A stretch of 35,751 nucleotides of DNA from a virus. This document shows, piece by piece, positions 28,107 to 34,120 of the stretch. Positions within the stretch are counted from its first letter, which is position 1. Each line of letters starts with the position of its first letter. The stretch is taken from IMG/VR virus record IMGVR_UViG_3300046002_002846, positions 1 through 35,751 of that record; one strand, given 5' to 3'. The notes under the pieces are model-generated. The model searched no databases and had not been told where the DNA came from. It saw only the letters and a list, made by a program, of their open reading frames with translations. The position numbers and the translations under genes are program-made.

Positions 28107-28185
28107 TCTCACTAGATAGATTTGAACTCGCAGAACCCGGCTTTTTAGCCCGGTACTATTCGGTTATCAAATCATGTTTGGGTAC
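28107..28185 (-). pseudogene. Chimeric tRNA: foreign 5' part joined to the 3' end of tRNA-Arg(CCT)
   Basis: Bases 28107-28126 supply T-loop TTCAAAT, T-stem CTATC, acceptor TAGTGAG and encoded CCA. The T-stem strand before it is GCGAG, which does not pair with CTATC. The missing partners GATAG and CTCGCTA are found 0.76 kb away at 28885-28942. The 5' part (anticodon-like loop CTAAAAA) belongs to another, degenerate tRNA. Confidence 0.6.
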
Positions 28186-28202
28186 AGTTAAGTCCAGTGT
28201 TT

Positions 28203-28862
28203 TTAGACAGTAACTTGTATAACTAGCAATCCGGGCACTGTTAGGAACAAATTATTCCAGTACCCTGCCTCGGGAACCATGATCCAAATTTTAGAATTTG
28301 ACGGAGCAATAAGTGTGCTAGGTATTTCAAAATGAACTAGTGCTAATGCTTCAGCAACTCCTAAATAAGTTTTGGAAAAATCGTCTCCCACTAATAATGT
28401 ATTTTTAGATGCAAATTTCTTGATATCATGTAATACATGATTAACCGCATGATTTGCATCTATAAAAACCATATCAAATTGTTTTGTTAAATTATATTCC
28501 AAACTTGATGCAACTGATATCTGTATGTGATCTGCAACTTCTGGGGTTAAACAAAACCGAAATGATTCTTCCCAACTCCCTGTATTTTTAGCTATTTCTT
28601 TAATTTTGTTTTTGTAATATTGACTACCTTTAATATTATTATCAGAAATGTGTAATCCATATGGATTACTAACGTCAAATGTGTCTACCACTTCTAAAGT
28701 TGCACTAGCAGGTTTTCCTGAAAATAATGCAGATGTGGACCTGCCTACAAAACAACCAACTTCCAAAATGCTTCCGTTTTCAGGAACATAACTAGCAAGC
28801 CGGTTAAGTATCTCTAAGTCAACAACAGACATCCAACCGGGTATTAATAAATTATATCTCAT
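28203..28862 (-). CDS. Class I SAM methyltransferase, tRNA-interrupting cassette
   Basis: 219 residues of Methyltransf_24 type: GSILEVGCFVGRSTSAL (motif I, about 30-46), LEVVDTFD (motif II), FDMVFIDANHAVNHVLHDI (motif IV) and LLVGDDF. Similar to the protein at 29584. Such enzymes often modify sugars or small molecules. ATG follows late-type TAATAAATA by 4 bases with no ribosome-binding site. The gene is inserted inside the T-loop of tRNA-Arg(CCT). Confidence 0.8.
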   Translation of the reverse strand: MRYNLLIPGWMSVVDLEILNRLASYVPENGSILEVGCFVGRSTSALFSGKPASATLEVVDTFDVSNPYGLHISDNNIKGSQYYKNKIKEIAKNTGSWEESFRFCLTPEVADHIQISVASSLEYNLTKQFDMVFIDANHAVNHVLHDIKKFASKNTLLVGDDFSKTYLGVAEALALVHFEIPSTLIAPSNSKIWIMVPEAGYWNNLFLTVPGLLVIQVTV

Positions 28863-28866
28863 ACAT

Positions 28867-28875
28867 TATTTATTA
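28867..28875 (-). promoter_or_regulatory. Late-type promoter TAATAAATA
   Basis: Minus strand, 4 bases before the methyltransferase ATG at 28862. Confidence 0.6.
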
Positions 28876-28884
28876 AATGTTGAC

Positions 28885-28942
28885 TTGAACTATCATCTAT
28901 TCCTTAGGAGAAAATTGTTCTATCCAGTTGAACTATAGCGAG
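28885..28942 (-). pseudogene. tRNA-Arg(CCT), 5' part to the T-loop
   Basis: Acceptor CTCGCTA, D-arm GTTC/GAAC with GG in the loop, anticodon arm ATTTT-CTCCTAA-GGAAT, variable region and T-stem GATAG followed by TTCAA, after which the methyltransferase cassette begins. The 3' remainder is at 28107-28126. Confidence 0.7.
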
Positions 28943-28953
28943 AAATAATTTGG

Positions 28954-29010
28954 TACCATAGGTTGGATTTGAACTCAACCCTTCTAATGTTTCAATTGTT
29001 CAATGAAACT
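28954..29010 (-). pseudogene. tRNA-Phe(GAA)-like remnant
   Basis: T-loop TTCAAAT, T-stem CCAAC (partner GTTG-A-G with a bulged A), acceptor CTATGGT and encoded CCA, preceded by a loop containing TTGAACA. The 5' acceptor and D-arm are replaced by the end of the 29012 gene. Confidence 0.45.
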
Positions 29011-29011
29011 T

Positions 29012-29605
29012 TTACAACACTAATCCCGAATATTTGTAATGCCCATTCAATGAATAGGCCTTTCCTTCATCATATATGTCTACAAACATATATGTTCTAA
29101 TACTGTTACCTAAATTTTCACTATAATGTATTAATTTATTATTAATCTCATACAATTGCCCGATGGATAAATTAAATTCCTCATTTCCTATAAAAGATAC
29201 ACACTTATCGTTACCTGTTATAGGTATCACTAGTCTAGTGCAAAAATTATGGTAATATATACTGTCTATGTGGGGGTATTGTCTTCCGCTGGGGTTAAGT
29301 GCTACAAAATGTGATTTTAATACATTATGTTTCGGAAATATAGATTTGATGTTTTCTACAACCGGCATAGCAACATCAATTAATGTATTAATGTCTTTCA
29401 CATAGACAGGTTGTGGTCTAATGTGCCTCATTAATTTATTATAATTAAATTGAATTACCCCGGAATTCTTAAATGCAATATCAGCTATATTGAATAGATT
29501 ACTATGTTTTTGCCATTCAAAATTTAATATACAATGTCTCAAAGAGATAAATTCTTGAGTTGATTCTAAATCTAATAGAAATTTTACTTTACCGTCGAAA
29601 TGCAT
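29012..29605 (-). CDS. Aspartyl beta-hydroxylase-like 2OG oxygenase
   Basis: 197 residues. LNPSGRQYPHIDS provides HxD, NNKLIHYSENLGNSIRTYMFVDI the distal His and the Arg, and CTRLVIPITGND the preceding strand: the pattern of phage aspartyl/asparaginyl beta-hydroxylase-like proteins. Substrate unknown. It overlaps the methyltransferase gene upstream by 22 bases, so the two are probably coupled. Confidence 0.8.
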   Translation of the reverse strand: MHFDGKVKFLLDLESTQEFISLRHCILNFEWQKHSNLFNIADIAFKNSGVIQFNYNKLMRHIRPQPVYVKDINTLIDVAMPVVENIKSIFPKHNVLKSHFVALNPSGRQYPHIDSIYYHNFCTRLVIPITGNDKCVSFIGNEEFNLSIGQLYEINNKLIHYSENLGNSIRTYMFVDIYDEGKAYSLNGHYKYSGLVL

Positions 29606-30204
29606 TTTTGTAAAACCAAAAGAGCACCAACATGTGATATTTTTTTATATCCGTTAGCTAATAATTTTTCACTTTCGTATTCTACATCAATAAATCTATG
29701 AAAGTGATCCTTAGGAAGAAATGGTCTGCAATCATGCATTAATAAATACCCCCCTTCCTTAAGTTTTGGTTCCCAAAACTTAATATTCATGGATAATGAC
29801 GGATTAGTGTGTAAACTATCTTCAAAATACATATCAATAGGTGTATCCCAATTTACAAAATCAACCGGACTTCTACCTTTATATAAATGAATATTACTGT
29901 AAGATAAGATTTTACGCACATTATCTAATGATCTAACCGGCTTCTTTTCTTGTAAAAGTTGCGAAAATAACTTATACTGGTTCGGGCCTCTATAGGCAGT
30001 ATGGGTATCGTCCTCGAATAAATCAAAAGAATGCACCGATATTGATTTATTTGTATGTGCTATTATTGCTGCACTGCCGCCCATAAAACACCCAACCTCA
30101 ACCACTACAGAATTATCACTAAGCTGTAATGCAACGTGCTCCAATGAGAGTGCCTCATCCAATGACATTAATGCCATTTTATAAAAAAGAGATATAGTAT
30201 GCAT
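29584..30204 (-). CDS. Class I SAM methyltransferase (Methyltransf_24 type)
   Basis: The start at 30204 (MHTISLF) is chosen because CATAAATA ends 4 bases before it. About 206 residues: VVVEVGCFMGGSAAII (motif I), VHSFDLFEDD (motif II), IDMYFEDSLH (motif IV), GGYLLMHDC. Paralogous to 28203-28862. It overlaps the beta-hydroxylase gene, suggesting methylation and hydroxylation of one substrate. Confidence 0.78.
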   Translation of the reverse strand: MHTISLFYKMALMSLDEALSLEHVALQLSDNSVVVEVGCFMGGSAAIIAHTNKSISVHSFDLFEDDTHTAYRGPNQYKLFSQLLQEKKPVRSLDNVRKILSYSNIHLYKGRSPVDFVNWDTPIDMYFEDSLHTNPSLSMNIKFWEPKLKEGGYLLMHDCRPFLPKDHFHRFIDVEYESEKLLANGYKKISHVGALLVLQKCISTVK

Positions 30205-30208
30205 GTTA

Positions 30209-30216
30209 TATTTATG
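30209..30216 (-). promoter_or_regulatory. Late-type promoter CATAAATA
   Basis: Minus strand, 4 bases before the ATG at 30204; no ribosome-binding site. Confidence 0.55.
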
Positions 30217-30270
30217 CATAATGTAAAATGTTAATTATGTTATATTTTTATTGTTATCTCGTTTAGAGAT

Positions 30271-30330
30271 GAGACACAGCTTGATTTGAACGAGTTAGGC
30301 CTTGCAGTAACAATATTAAAACAATTTTAT
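30271..30330 (-). pseudogene. Degenerate tRNA remnant
   Basis: T-loop TTCAAAT with a poorly paired stem (ACTCG/CAAGC) and an acceptor-like TGTGTCT lacking a 5' partner; no encoded CCA. Lies directly upstream of the late-type promoter of the 30204 gene. Confidence 0.35.
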
Positions 30331-30335
30331 TTTGG

Positions 30336-30408
30336 TCCCGACTCTTGGTTACGCTCCAAGCCCTCCTGTTCTTCAGACAGGCGCTTCCACTAGGTTAGCT
30401 TAGTCGGG
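30336..30408 (-). tRNA. tRNA-Phe(GAA), unusual T-loop
   Basis: Acceptor CCCGACT/AGTCGGG, anticodon loop CTGAAGA on CCTGT/ACAGG, T-stem CTTGG/CCAAG, encoded CCA. T-loop AGCGTAA has A54 and T58, reversed from normal. Confidence 0.8.
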
Positions 30409-30413
30409 ATATG

Positions 30414-30566
30414 AGTTTTTGAGAGACCAACTATCTTTCTTAAGGACTCACTGGCTTGTCTCGGTTGTAGGAGTTTATACGACCTTATGTTGCTACTGGG
30501 GTGTCATGCTCAAGAAATAGGGCACTAGCGCACAAGGGACTCTACTACATCGTCTATCTCAAAACT
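30414..30566 (-). ncRNA. Long-stem RNA (AGTTTTGAGA)
   Basis: AGTTTTTGAGA pairs with TCTCAAAACT (10 bp, one bulged base) around about 130 bases. No gene in this gap. Confidence 0.45.
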
Positions 30567-30599
30567 GAATTTGTAGTAGGCTGCACACATTATCATTAA

Positions 30600-30670
30600 G
30601 TTGCGCTACGATGTTTAACGACATTTAAGCCCGCAACGCCTTTACCCTAGCTAACCGCTAGACTACAAAA
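30600..30670 (-). ncRNA. Nested hairpin and 5' tRNA-like fragment
   Basis: GTTGCG/CGCAAC enclosing ATGT/ACAT is preceded on the minus strand by CTAG-CGGTTAG-CTAG, a D-arm-like hairpin. The 30670-30770 gap also holds an AGTGT-TAAG/CTTACACT hairpin. Confidence 0.35.
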
Positions 30671-30772
30671 CTTTTTAGTGTGTAAGCATGACCAAACCTG
30701 CTACTTACACTTCAGCTACCTTACCTTGGCGCGTGGCGTTGTGGTCAACCCATGTAGCTTACAAAACTTTGG

Positions 30773-30861
30773 CGGAAGACGGAGGAGTCGAACCCCATCC
30801 CATTTCTGAGAACCCGGTATTCAAAGCCGGTCGCAGGACCATCCCCGCTGCATCATCTTCC
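30773..30861 (-). tRNA. tRNA-Ser(TGA)-like
   Basis: Acceptor GGAAGAT/GTCTTCC, D-stem GCAG/CTGC, anticodon loop TTTGAAT (one mismatch in the stem), class II variable arm, T-loop TTCGACT, encoded CCA. Second Ser(TGA). Confidence 0.65.
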
Positions 30862-30869
30862 ATAACTGG

Positions 30870-30945
30870 TACCCCGCCTCGGATTCGAACCGAGAACAAT
30901 CTTCCTTTTGAAGGAAGCGACTTTGCCAGATTTGTCCAGCGGGGC
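30870..30945 (-). tRNA. tRNA-Leu(CAA)
   Basis: Acceptor GCCCCGC/GCGGGGT, anticodon loop TTCAAAA on CTTCC/GGAAG, T-loop TTCGAAT, encoded CCA. Intact counterpart of the split copy at 22301. Confidence 0.85.
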
Positions 30946-30952
30946 ATAATAA

Positions 30953-31070
30953 AACAGGATGTTGTGTCTAAGCCGGGACTCGAACCCACGACACGCCCCC
31001 AGCGGGCCGGCCTCTTGAGTGCCTTTCGGCGATGGTAAGAGAAGTTTACTTTTGCTGTACTCATCCTAAA
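30953..31070 (-). ncRNA. E3 element with tRNA-like insert
   Basis: Minus strand: TTTTAGGATGA-GTA-CAGCAA ... CATCCTGTTTTA, closing stem AGGATG/CATCCT. The interior has GCC-GAAA-GGC, GCCC/GGGC and a GTGTC...GACAC arm enclosing GGGTTCGAGTCCC, a T-arm mimic. No acceptor pairing or anticodon arm is found, so it is not a normal tRNA. Layout parallels E1. Confidence 0.6.
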
Positions 31071-31080
31071 AATCTTTTGG

Positions 31081-31154
31081 TGCCCTGGGCGAGACTTGAA
31101 CTCGCAGATTACGGCTTCTTAGACCGTTGACTTTGCCAATTTGTCTACCAGGGC
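31081..31154 (-). tRNA. tRNA with AAG anticodon (Leu-type codon), class I
   Basis: Acceptor GCCCTGG/CCAGGGC, anticodon loop CTAAGAA on ACGGT/GCCGT, T-arm GCGAG-TTCAAGT-CTCGC, encoded CCA. The variable loop is only 5 bases, unlike class II leucine tRNAs, so its charging identity is doubtful. Confidence 0.7.
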
Positions 31155-31190
31155 ATGTTTGGGGGTAATTATCGTAAACGAACATGATGG

Positions 31191-31262
31191 GTCGAGTAAC
31201 GAGAATCTAACTCGCTCCGTGTGTGCCACAAACACAAGTGCTAACATTACACCATACTCAAC
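31191..31262 (-). tRNA. tRNA-His(GTG)
   Basis: Encoded G(-1) opposite C73, acceptor TTGAGTA/TACTCGA, anticodon loop TTGTGGC, T-loop TTAGATT, encoded CCA: typical histidine identity. Confidence 0.85.
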
Positions 31263-31308
31263 ATAAAATTAGTGGAACCTTTACACTATGGATACCGTAA
31301 TTGATTGG

Positions 31309-31379
31309 TCTCGGTAGCAGGAATCGAACCTACGCTTCAACGTCCCAAACGTCGGGTGATACCATTTCACCATACCGAG
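31309..31379 (-). tRNA. tRNA-Pro(TGG)
   Basis: Acceptor CTCGGTA/TACCGAG, anticodon loop TTTGGGA, T-loop TTCGATT, encoded CCA. Confidence 0.88.
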
Positions 31380-31426
31380 AGAATTTCTTTTATACATTCC
31401 TCAATGAAACTTGAGAAGTTGATTGG

Positions 31427-31499
31427 TTGCGATGGCAGGATTTGAACCTGCGATTCTTGGCTTATGAGACCAAGCGGATGACCACTTCCATACACCGCG
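31427..31499 (-). tRNA. Initiator-like tRNA-fMet(CAT)
   Basis: Acceptor CGCGGTG/CATCGCA leaves a C1-A72 mismatch, the hallmark of bacterial initiator tRNA. Anticodon loop CTCATAA; T-arm GCAGG-TTCAAAT-CCTGC; encoded CCA. The three G-C pairs of the initiator anticodon stem are not all present. Confidence 0.8.
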
Positions 31500-31523
31500 T
31501 AATTATTTATCTTATTTTCTTGG

Positions 31524-31597
31524 TACGTGATAAAAGATTTGAACTTTTGACCTCTACAATGTCACTGTAGCGTTCTTCCATGCTGAACTAATCACGC
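31524..31597 (-). tRNA. tRNA-Val(GAC)
   Basis: Acceptor GCGTGAT/ATCACGT, anticodon loop GTGACAT on CTACA/TGTAG, T-arm AAAAG-TTCAAAT-CTTTT, encoded CCA. Confidence 0.85.
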
Positions 31598-31601
31598 ATT
31601 T

Positions 31602-31664
31602 AACAGGATGCTGTTTTGCTTTTTTTCAATAAAGTTTGTTTTTCTTGCTGGAAGCATCCTAAAT
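31602..31664 (-). ncRNA. E4 element
   Basis: Minus strand: TTTAGGATGC-TTC-CAGCAA ... GCATCCTGTTAAA; closing stem AGGATGC/GCATCCT (31654-31660 with 31605-31611). Confidence 0.6.
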
Positions 31665-31740
31665 TTGGTGGAGGATAACAGTTATCCCCCGAAATTTGTG
31701 ATTGACTACTTATCTCATTGTACGCCATCAATCAAGGCGA
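31665..31740 (-). ncRNA. Hairpins and CCA-like end
   Basis: GATTGA/TCAATC and GGATAAC/GTTATCC hairpins, the latter ending CCTCCACCA like a tRNA 3' end. No full tRNA can be folded; probably a degenerate tRNA. Confidence 0.35.
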
Positions 31741-31749
31741 GTTTTATGG

Positions 31750-31821
31750 CATCCCCCCAGGGCTACGATCCCTGTCCTTCGGTTTTGGAGACCGATGTGC
31801 AGCCCATTACACCTGAGAGAT
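31750..31821 (-). tRNA. tRNA-Trp(CCA), unusual T-loop
   Basis: Acceptor ATCTCTC/GGGGGAT, anticodon loop CTCCAAA, T-stem CAGGG/CCCTG, encoded CCA. T-loop ATCGTAG has A54/T58. A related tRNA-Trp with a normal T-loop is at 31919. Confidence 0.8.
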
Positions 31822-31831
31822 ATATTTTTGG

Positions 31832-31907
31832 TCTGTGTGGCAGGATTTGAACCTGCGATTTCCCACTTCCAAGGCGGGTAGATTAAACCAGACTTTCTCA
31901 CACACAG
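31832..31907 (-). tRNA. tRNA-Pro(TGG), second copy
   Basis: Acceptor CTGTGTG/CACACAG, anticodon loop CTTGGAA on CCCGC/GTGGG, T-loop TTCAAAT, encoded CCA. Sequence is distinct from the copy at 31309. Confidence 0.75.
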
Positions 31908-31918
31908 ATAAACTTTGG

Positions 31919-31992
31919 CGTACCCCCCCAAGGACTCGAACCCTGACTGACCGACTTTGGAGGCCGGTGTGCTGCCATTACACTAGAGATAC
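31919..31992 (-). tRNA. tRNA-Trp(CCA)
   Basis: Acceptor GTATCTC/GGGGTAC with two extra bases before the T-stem, anticodon loop CTCCAAA, T-loop TTCGAGT, encoded CCA. Clearly homologous to 31750, with a canonical T-loop. Confidence 0.75.
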
Positions 31993-32003
31993 ATTAACTT
32001 TGG

Positions 32004-32028
32004 TGGACCGCTGGAGTAACTAACTCCC
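32004..32028 (-). pseudogene. tRNA 3' fragment overlapping homing endonuclease end
   Basis: T-arm GGGAG-TTAGTTA-CTCCA, acceptor GCGGTCC, discriminator A and encoded CCA, no 5' partner. The stop codon of the HNH gene lies inside the T-loop. Confidence 0.5.
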
Positions 32029-32880
32029 ACTATATTTAATATCCCACTCTTTAATTCTAGTTAGTAACTCATCTAATAAGATTGAACATTTACTATGTTT
32101 AGATGAATTCTTATTATGCTGCATTAACATGCAATTTGCCGGATGCCTTATAATTTCTGATGCAATATTATTATCAAATCCGTAGCGGACGCTAACCATA
32201 TGATCCCTACTTACCCCAGTTAAATGGTCTCCACGATTTTTCGCTTTATACCATCCGTACTGTTCGACTAATGTAAAGTCAAATTCTGTCGGATAGTCAT
32301 TTAGACTAAACTTAAAGTTACAATCTGTCCGGTAATTTGTTAGGGCAGGCCTTCGCAATCTTGCTGCTAGGCCTCTGCTAATGTTACTGTGTGTTGTTGA
32401 GCAAGATTGGCTACATGTCTTCCTATCCCGTTTTGTATAGTGTTTCGTATATGTAAACGGTGTATTACAATTAATACAATTTTTTGTTATCTCTTCTGGC
32501 GGTTTGTAAATTCTACCACTCAAGGTAGCAGATGTTTGTTGTCTGTGTTCTTCAGTTACAACATGACTATTACTGCATGTCAAAGAACAAAAGTATTTTG
32601 CCTTAGTAGGAAATTGTAAAGCTCGTTCGGTTACACTAAGTGCTACATTGCATTTTTCACACTCCACGGAAAATTTCGTAAGTTCACCAAGTTTCAAATT
32701 GTGAAACTTATCACGACTATCTTTGAGTTTAGCACGGCTTACGGTGTCATTATATTTTCCATTATGTCCACTTGAGTAGTGGGTGGCTCCTAAATGCGCT
32801 CGGGCTACATGAGTATGAATACCCTTTACTGATTTAACTTCCTTGCAGTATATACAACTGCATAATATTTGTTGTTCCAT
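32020..32880 (-). CDS. HNH homing endonuclease with N-terminal zinc fingers
   Basis: 286 residues. N-terminal CIYCKEVKSVKGIHTH is a zinc finger closely like CIRCREVKSARGIFSH of the 22470 enzyme. Two further Cys pairs follow (CEKC, CINC with CSQSC). The C-terminal GVSRDHMVSVRYGF and HPANCMLMQHNKNSSKHSKC form an HNH-type nuclease core. ATG follows CATAAATA by 5 bases. The 3' end runs into a tRNA fragment and another tRNA 3' fragment lies just upstream, as expected for a tRNA-targeting homing gene. Confidence 0.8.
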   Translation of the reverse strand: MEQQILCSCIYCKEVKSVKGIHTHVARAHLGATHYSSGHNGKYNDTVSRAKLKDSRDKFHNLKLGELTKFSVECEKCNVALSVTERALQFPTKAKYFCSLTCSNSHVVTEEHRQQTSATLSGRIYKPPEEITKNCINCNTPFTYTKHYTKRDRKTCSQSCSTTHSNISRGLAARLRRPALTNYRTDCNFKFSLNDYPTEFDFTLVEQYGWYKAKNRGDHLTGVSRDHMVSVRYGFDNNIASEIIRHPANCMLMQHNKNSSKHSKCSILLDELLTRIKEWDIKYSGS

Positions 32881-32885
32881 ATAGT

Positions 32886-32893
32886 TATTTATG
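32886..32893 (-). promoter_or_regulatory. Late-type promoter CATAAATA
   Basis: Minus strand, 5 bases before the HNH homing endonuclease ATG at 32880. Confidence 0.6.
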
Positions 32894-32897
32894 CCTG

Positions 32898-32921
32898 GTG
32901 GAGCATATCCATATTGAACTT
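32898..32921 (-). pseudogene. tRNA 3' fragment
   Basis: T-loop TTCAATA, T-stem strand TGGAT, acceptor ATGCTCC, A and encoded CCA, in exact 7/5/7 spacing without a 5' half. Resembles the end of the neighbouring tRNA-Ala. Confidence 0.55.
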
Positions 32922-32927
32922 AAATGG

Positions 32928-33002
32928 TGGAGAATATCGGTTCTGCCCCGATCTGTATCTTCATTGCAAGTGAAGTGACCACCCTAAGCAGTCCCATTCC
33001 CC
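32928..33002 (-). tRNA. tRNA-Ala(TGC)
   Basis: Acceptor GGGGAAT/ATTCTCC, D-stem GACT/GGTC, anticodon loop CTTGCAA on CTTCA/TGAAG, T-stem ATCGG/CCGAT, encoded CCA. T-loop GGCAGAA is non-canonical. Confidence 0.8.
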
Positions 33003-33082
33003 AAATTCTTTCTAAATTCATTTATGTAGGTTTTCTGAGAGCCGCACTATCTTCCTAAGAGCCCTCTGCTGCCCCCATTATT

Positions 33083-33152
33083 CGCAACTAACAGGACTTG
33101 ATACCTGCACCTCGTACCCATAGAGGGCCTTGTTCGCTTGAACTATAGTCGC
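33083..33152 (-). tRNA. tRNA-Pro(GGG)-like
   Basis: Acceptor GCGACTA/TAGTTGC, short D-loop (GTTC/GAAC around AAGC), anticodon loop ATGGGTA with one stem mismatch, enlarged T-loop; no encoded CCA. Divergent; functionality uncertain. Confidence 0.55.
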
Positions 33153-33165
33153 TACTAAAAATTGG

Positions 33166-33236
33166 TACCCGGTAGAGGTAACGCTCCTCTGTCTTTCGAT
33201 TATCAGTCGAATGCTCTACTTTTGTGCTAACCGGGT
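33166..33236 (-). tRNA. tRNA-Ile(GAT), unusual T-loop
   Basis: Acceptor ACCCGGT/ACCGGGT, anticodon loop CTGATAA on TTCGA/TCGAA, T-stem AGAGG/CCTCT, encoded CCA. T-loop AGCGTTA has A54/T58. Confidence 0.82.
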
Positions 33237-33237
33237 A

Positions 33238-33246
33238 TAATAAATA
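33238..33246 (+). promoter_or_regulatory. Late-type promoter TAATAAATA
   Basis: 5 bases before the ATG at 33252, immediately upstream of the 5' end of tRNA-Ile, which runs the other way. Confidence 0.55.
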
Positions 33247-33251
33247 CTTAC

Positions 33252-33413
33252 ATGAAAACCTACAAGAATGTTACTCCAGGAGGTTTAAACTTTCACCTAT
33301 CATTATGTGATGGTGTTTGTTGTATGATTGTATATGATAGATTCTTTTGTGAATATCATATGCAATACTTTACTAATATCAACAAAGCCTTACGCTTTAT
33401 TAACAATCTTTGA
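33252..33413 (+). CDS. Small Cys-rich protein (53 aa)
   Basis: ATG five bases after a late-type box opens a 53-residue frame, MKTYKNVTPGGLNFHLSLCD to ALRFINNL, with four cysteines and an aromatic centre. It lies on the plus strand between two minus-strand tRNAs. No family recognised. The promoter spacing, identical to other late genes here, is the main support. Confidence 0.6.
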   Translation: MKTYKNVTPGGLNFHLSLCDGVCCMIVYDRFFCEYHMQYFTNINKALRFINNL

Positions 33414-33417
33414 TTGG

Positions 33418-33490
33418 TGGTAATAATTGGACTCGAACCAACGATTGACTGCATATGAAGCAGTTGCATTAGCCGCTATGCTATATTACC
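33418..33490 (-). tRNA. tRNA-Met(CAT) or Ile2(CAT)
   Basis: Acceptor GGTAATA/TATTACC, anticodon loop TTCATAT on ACTGC/GCAGT, T-loop TTCGAGT, encoded CCA. Third CAT tRNA of the array. Confidence 0.82.
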
Positions 33491-33499
33491 ATTAAATGG

Positions 33500-33570
33500 A
33501 GCTCCTAGGAAGAATCAAACTTCCGACTACACTATACCACAGTGTCAGTATTTCATTTACCTATAAGAGC
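33500..33570 (-). tRNA. tRNA-Thr(GGT)
   Basis: Acceptor GCTCTTA/TAGGAGC, anticodon loop GTGGTAT on ACACT/AGTGT, T-arm GGAAG-TTTGATT-CTTCC, encoded CCA; D-loop is short and lacks GG. Confidence 0.75.
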
Positions 33571-33577
33571 CGATTGG

Positions 33578-33652
33578 TGCGCCCCGAGAGGTTCGAACTC
33601 CCGACCCCCGGCTTCGTAAACCAGTGCTCTAATCCAGCTGAGCTAGAGGCGC
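33578..33652 (-). tRNA. tRNA-Arg(ACG)
   Basis: Acceptor GCGCCTC/GGGGCGC, anticodon loop TTACGAA on CTGGT/GCCGG, T-loop TTCGAAC, encoded CCA. Confidence 0.88.
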
Positions 33653-33660
33653 ATTATAAT

Positions 33661-33724
33661 ACAGGATGCTTTTTTGCTTCATTTCAAGTAAAGTTGTATT
33701 TATTTGCTGGAAGCATCCTAAAAC
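33661..33724 (-). ncRNA. E5 element
   Basis: Minus strand: TTTTAGGATGC-TTC-CAGCAA ... AAGCATCCTGT; closing stem AGGATGCTT/AAGCATCCT, 9 bp (33711-33719 with 33663-33671). Confidence 0.6.
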
Positions 33725-33732
33725 TGAACATT

Positions 33733-33810
33733 TATAAGCACACTTAAACTTTTCTTCAGTGCTATGGACACTATCTCCCATTCCAAGAGGGCGTAGAGTG
33801 TGTGCTTATA
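33733..33810 (-). ncRNA. Long-stem RNA (TATAAGCACAC)
   Basis: Perfect 11-bp ends TATAAGCACAC/GTGTGCTTATA around 56 bases containing CTC-TTGGAATGG-GAG. The CTTGGAATG stretch is also present in E1. Confidence 0.55.
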
Positions 33811-33815
33811 GATGG

Positions 33816-33886
33816 TGCCCCTTGACAGAATTGAACTGCCTTATCCTGATTACAAAACAGGCGTAATACCGGTATACGAAAAGGGC
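33816..33886 (-). tRNA. tRNA-Thr(TGT), second copy
   Basis: Acceptor GCCCTTT/AAGGGGC, anticodon loop TTTGTAA on CCTGT/TCAGG (one mismatch), T-loop TTCAATT, encoded CCA. Confidence 0.78.
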
Positions 33887-33895
33887 AAAAAATGG

Positions 33896-33971
33896 CTCCG
33901 CATCTGGGTAACGATCCCAGCTAGTCATTGATTAACAGTCAAGCCCATGCACCATGCTCGGGTTCTGCGGA
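33896..33971 (-). tRNA. tRNA-Asn(GTT), unusual T-loop
   Basis: Acceptor TCCGCAG/ATGCGGA (last pair mismatched), anticodon loop CTGTTAA, T-stem CTGGG/CCCAG, encoded CCA. T-loop ATCGTTA has A54/T58. Confidence 0.78.
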
Positions 33972-34117
33972 ATAAATTAGTGATTGTGCTACGTTGGGAC
34001 TCTTACCCCAGTGTTTCTCAACCTTTTCGGGGCTGACGCAGTATACACTGCAAAGAACGCCGCACGACCATGACGTTCTACTGTTTACTTTGTGGCTCTT
34101 GCTTTCCACTTGATTCT
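33972..34117 (-). other. Gap with hairpins
   Basis: No gene. GCAGT-GTAT-ACTGC, GAACG/CGTTC and TGGG/CCCA hairpins are visible; the last resembles a T-arm. Possibly a further tRNA-like RNA, without a clear closing stem. Confidence 0.3.
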
Positions 34118-34120
34118 TGG

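Noticed and set aside
30688-31038. Long plus-strand frame of 116 codons
   Set aside because: It runs antisense through tRNA-Ser, tRNA-Leu(CAA) and the E3 element; only a shadow of tRNA sequence.
30956-31067. E3 as an ordinary class II tRNA
   Set aside because: The T-arm-like segment is convincing, but no acceptor partner or anticodon arm can be paired.
33496-33747. Plus-strand frame of 83 codons (and similar ones at 31608, 34092, 34382)
   Set aside because: Translations of antisense tRNA genes such as Thr, Arg, Tyr and Gln; no ribosome-binding site or late box.
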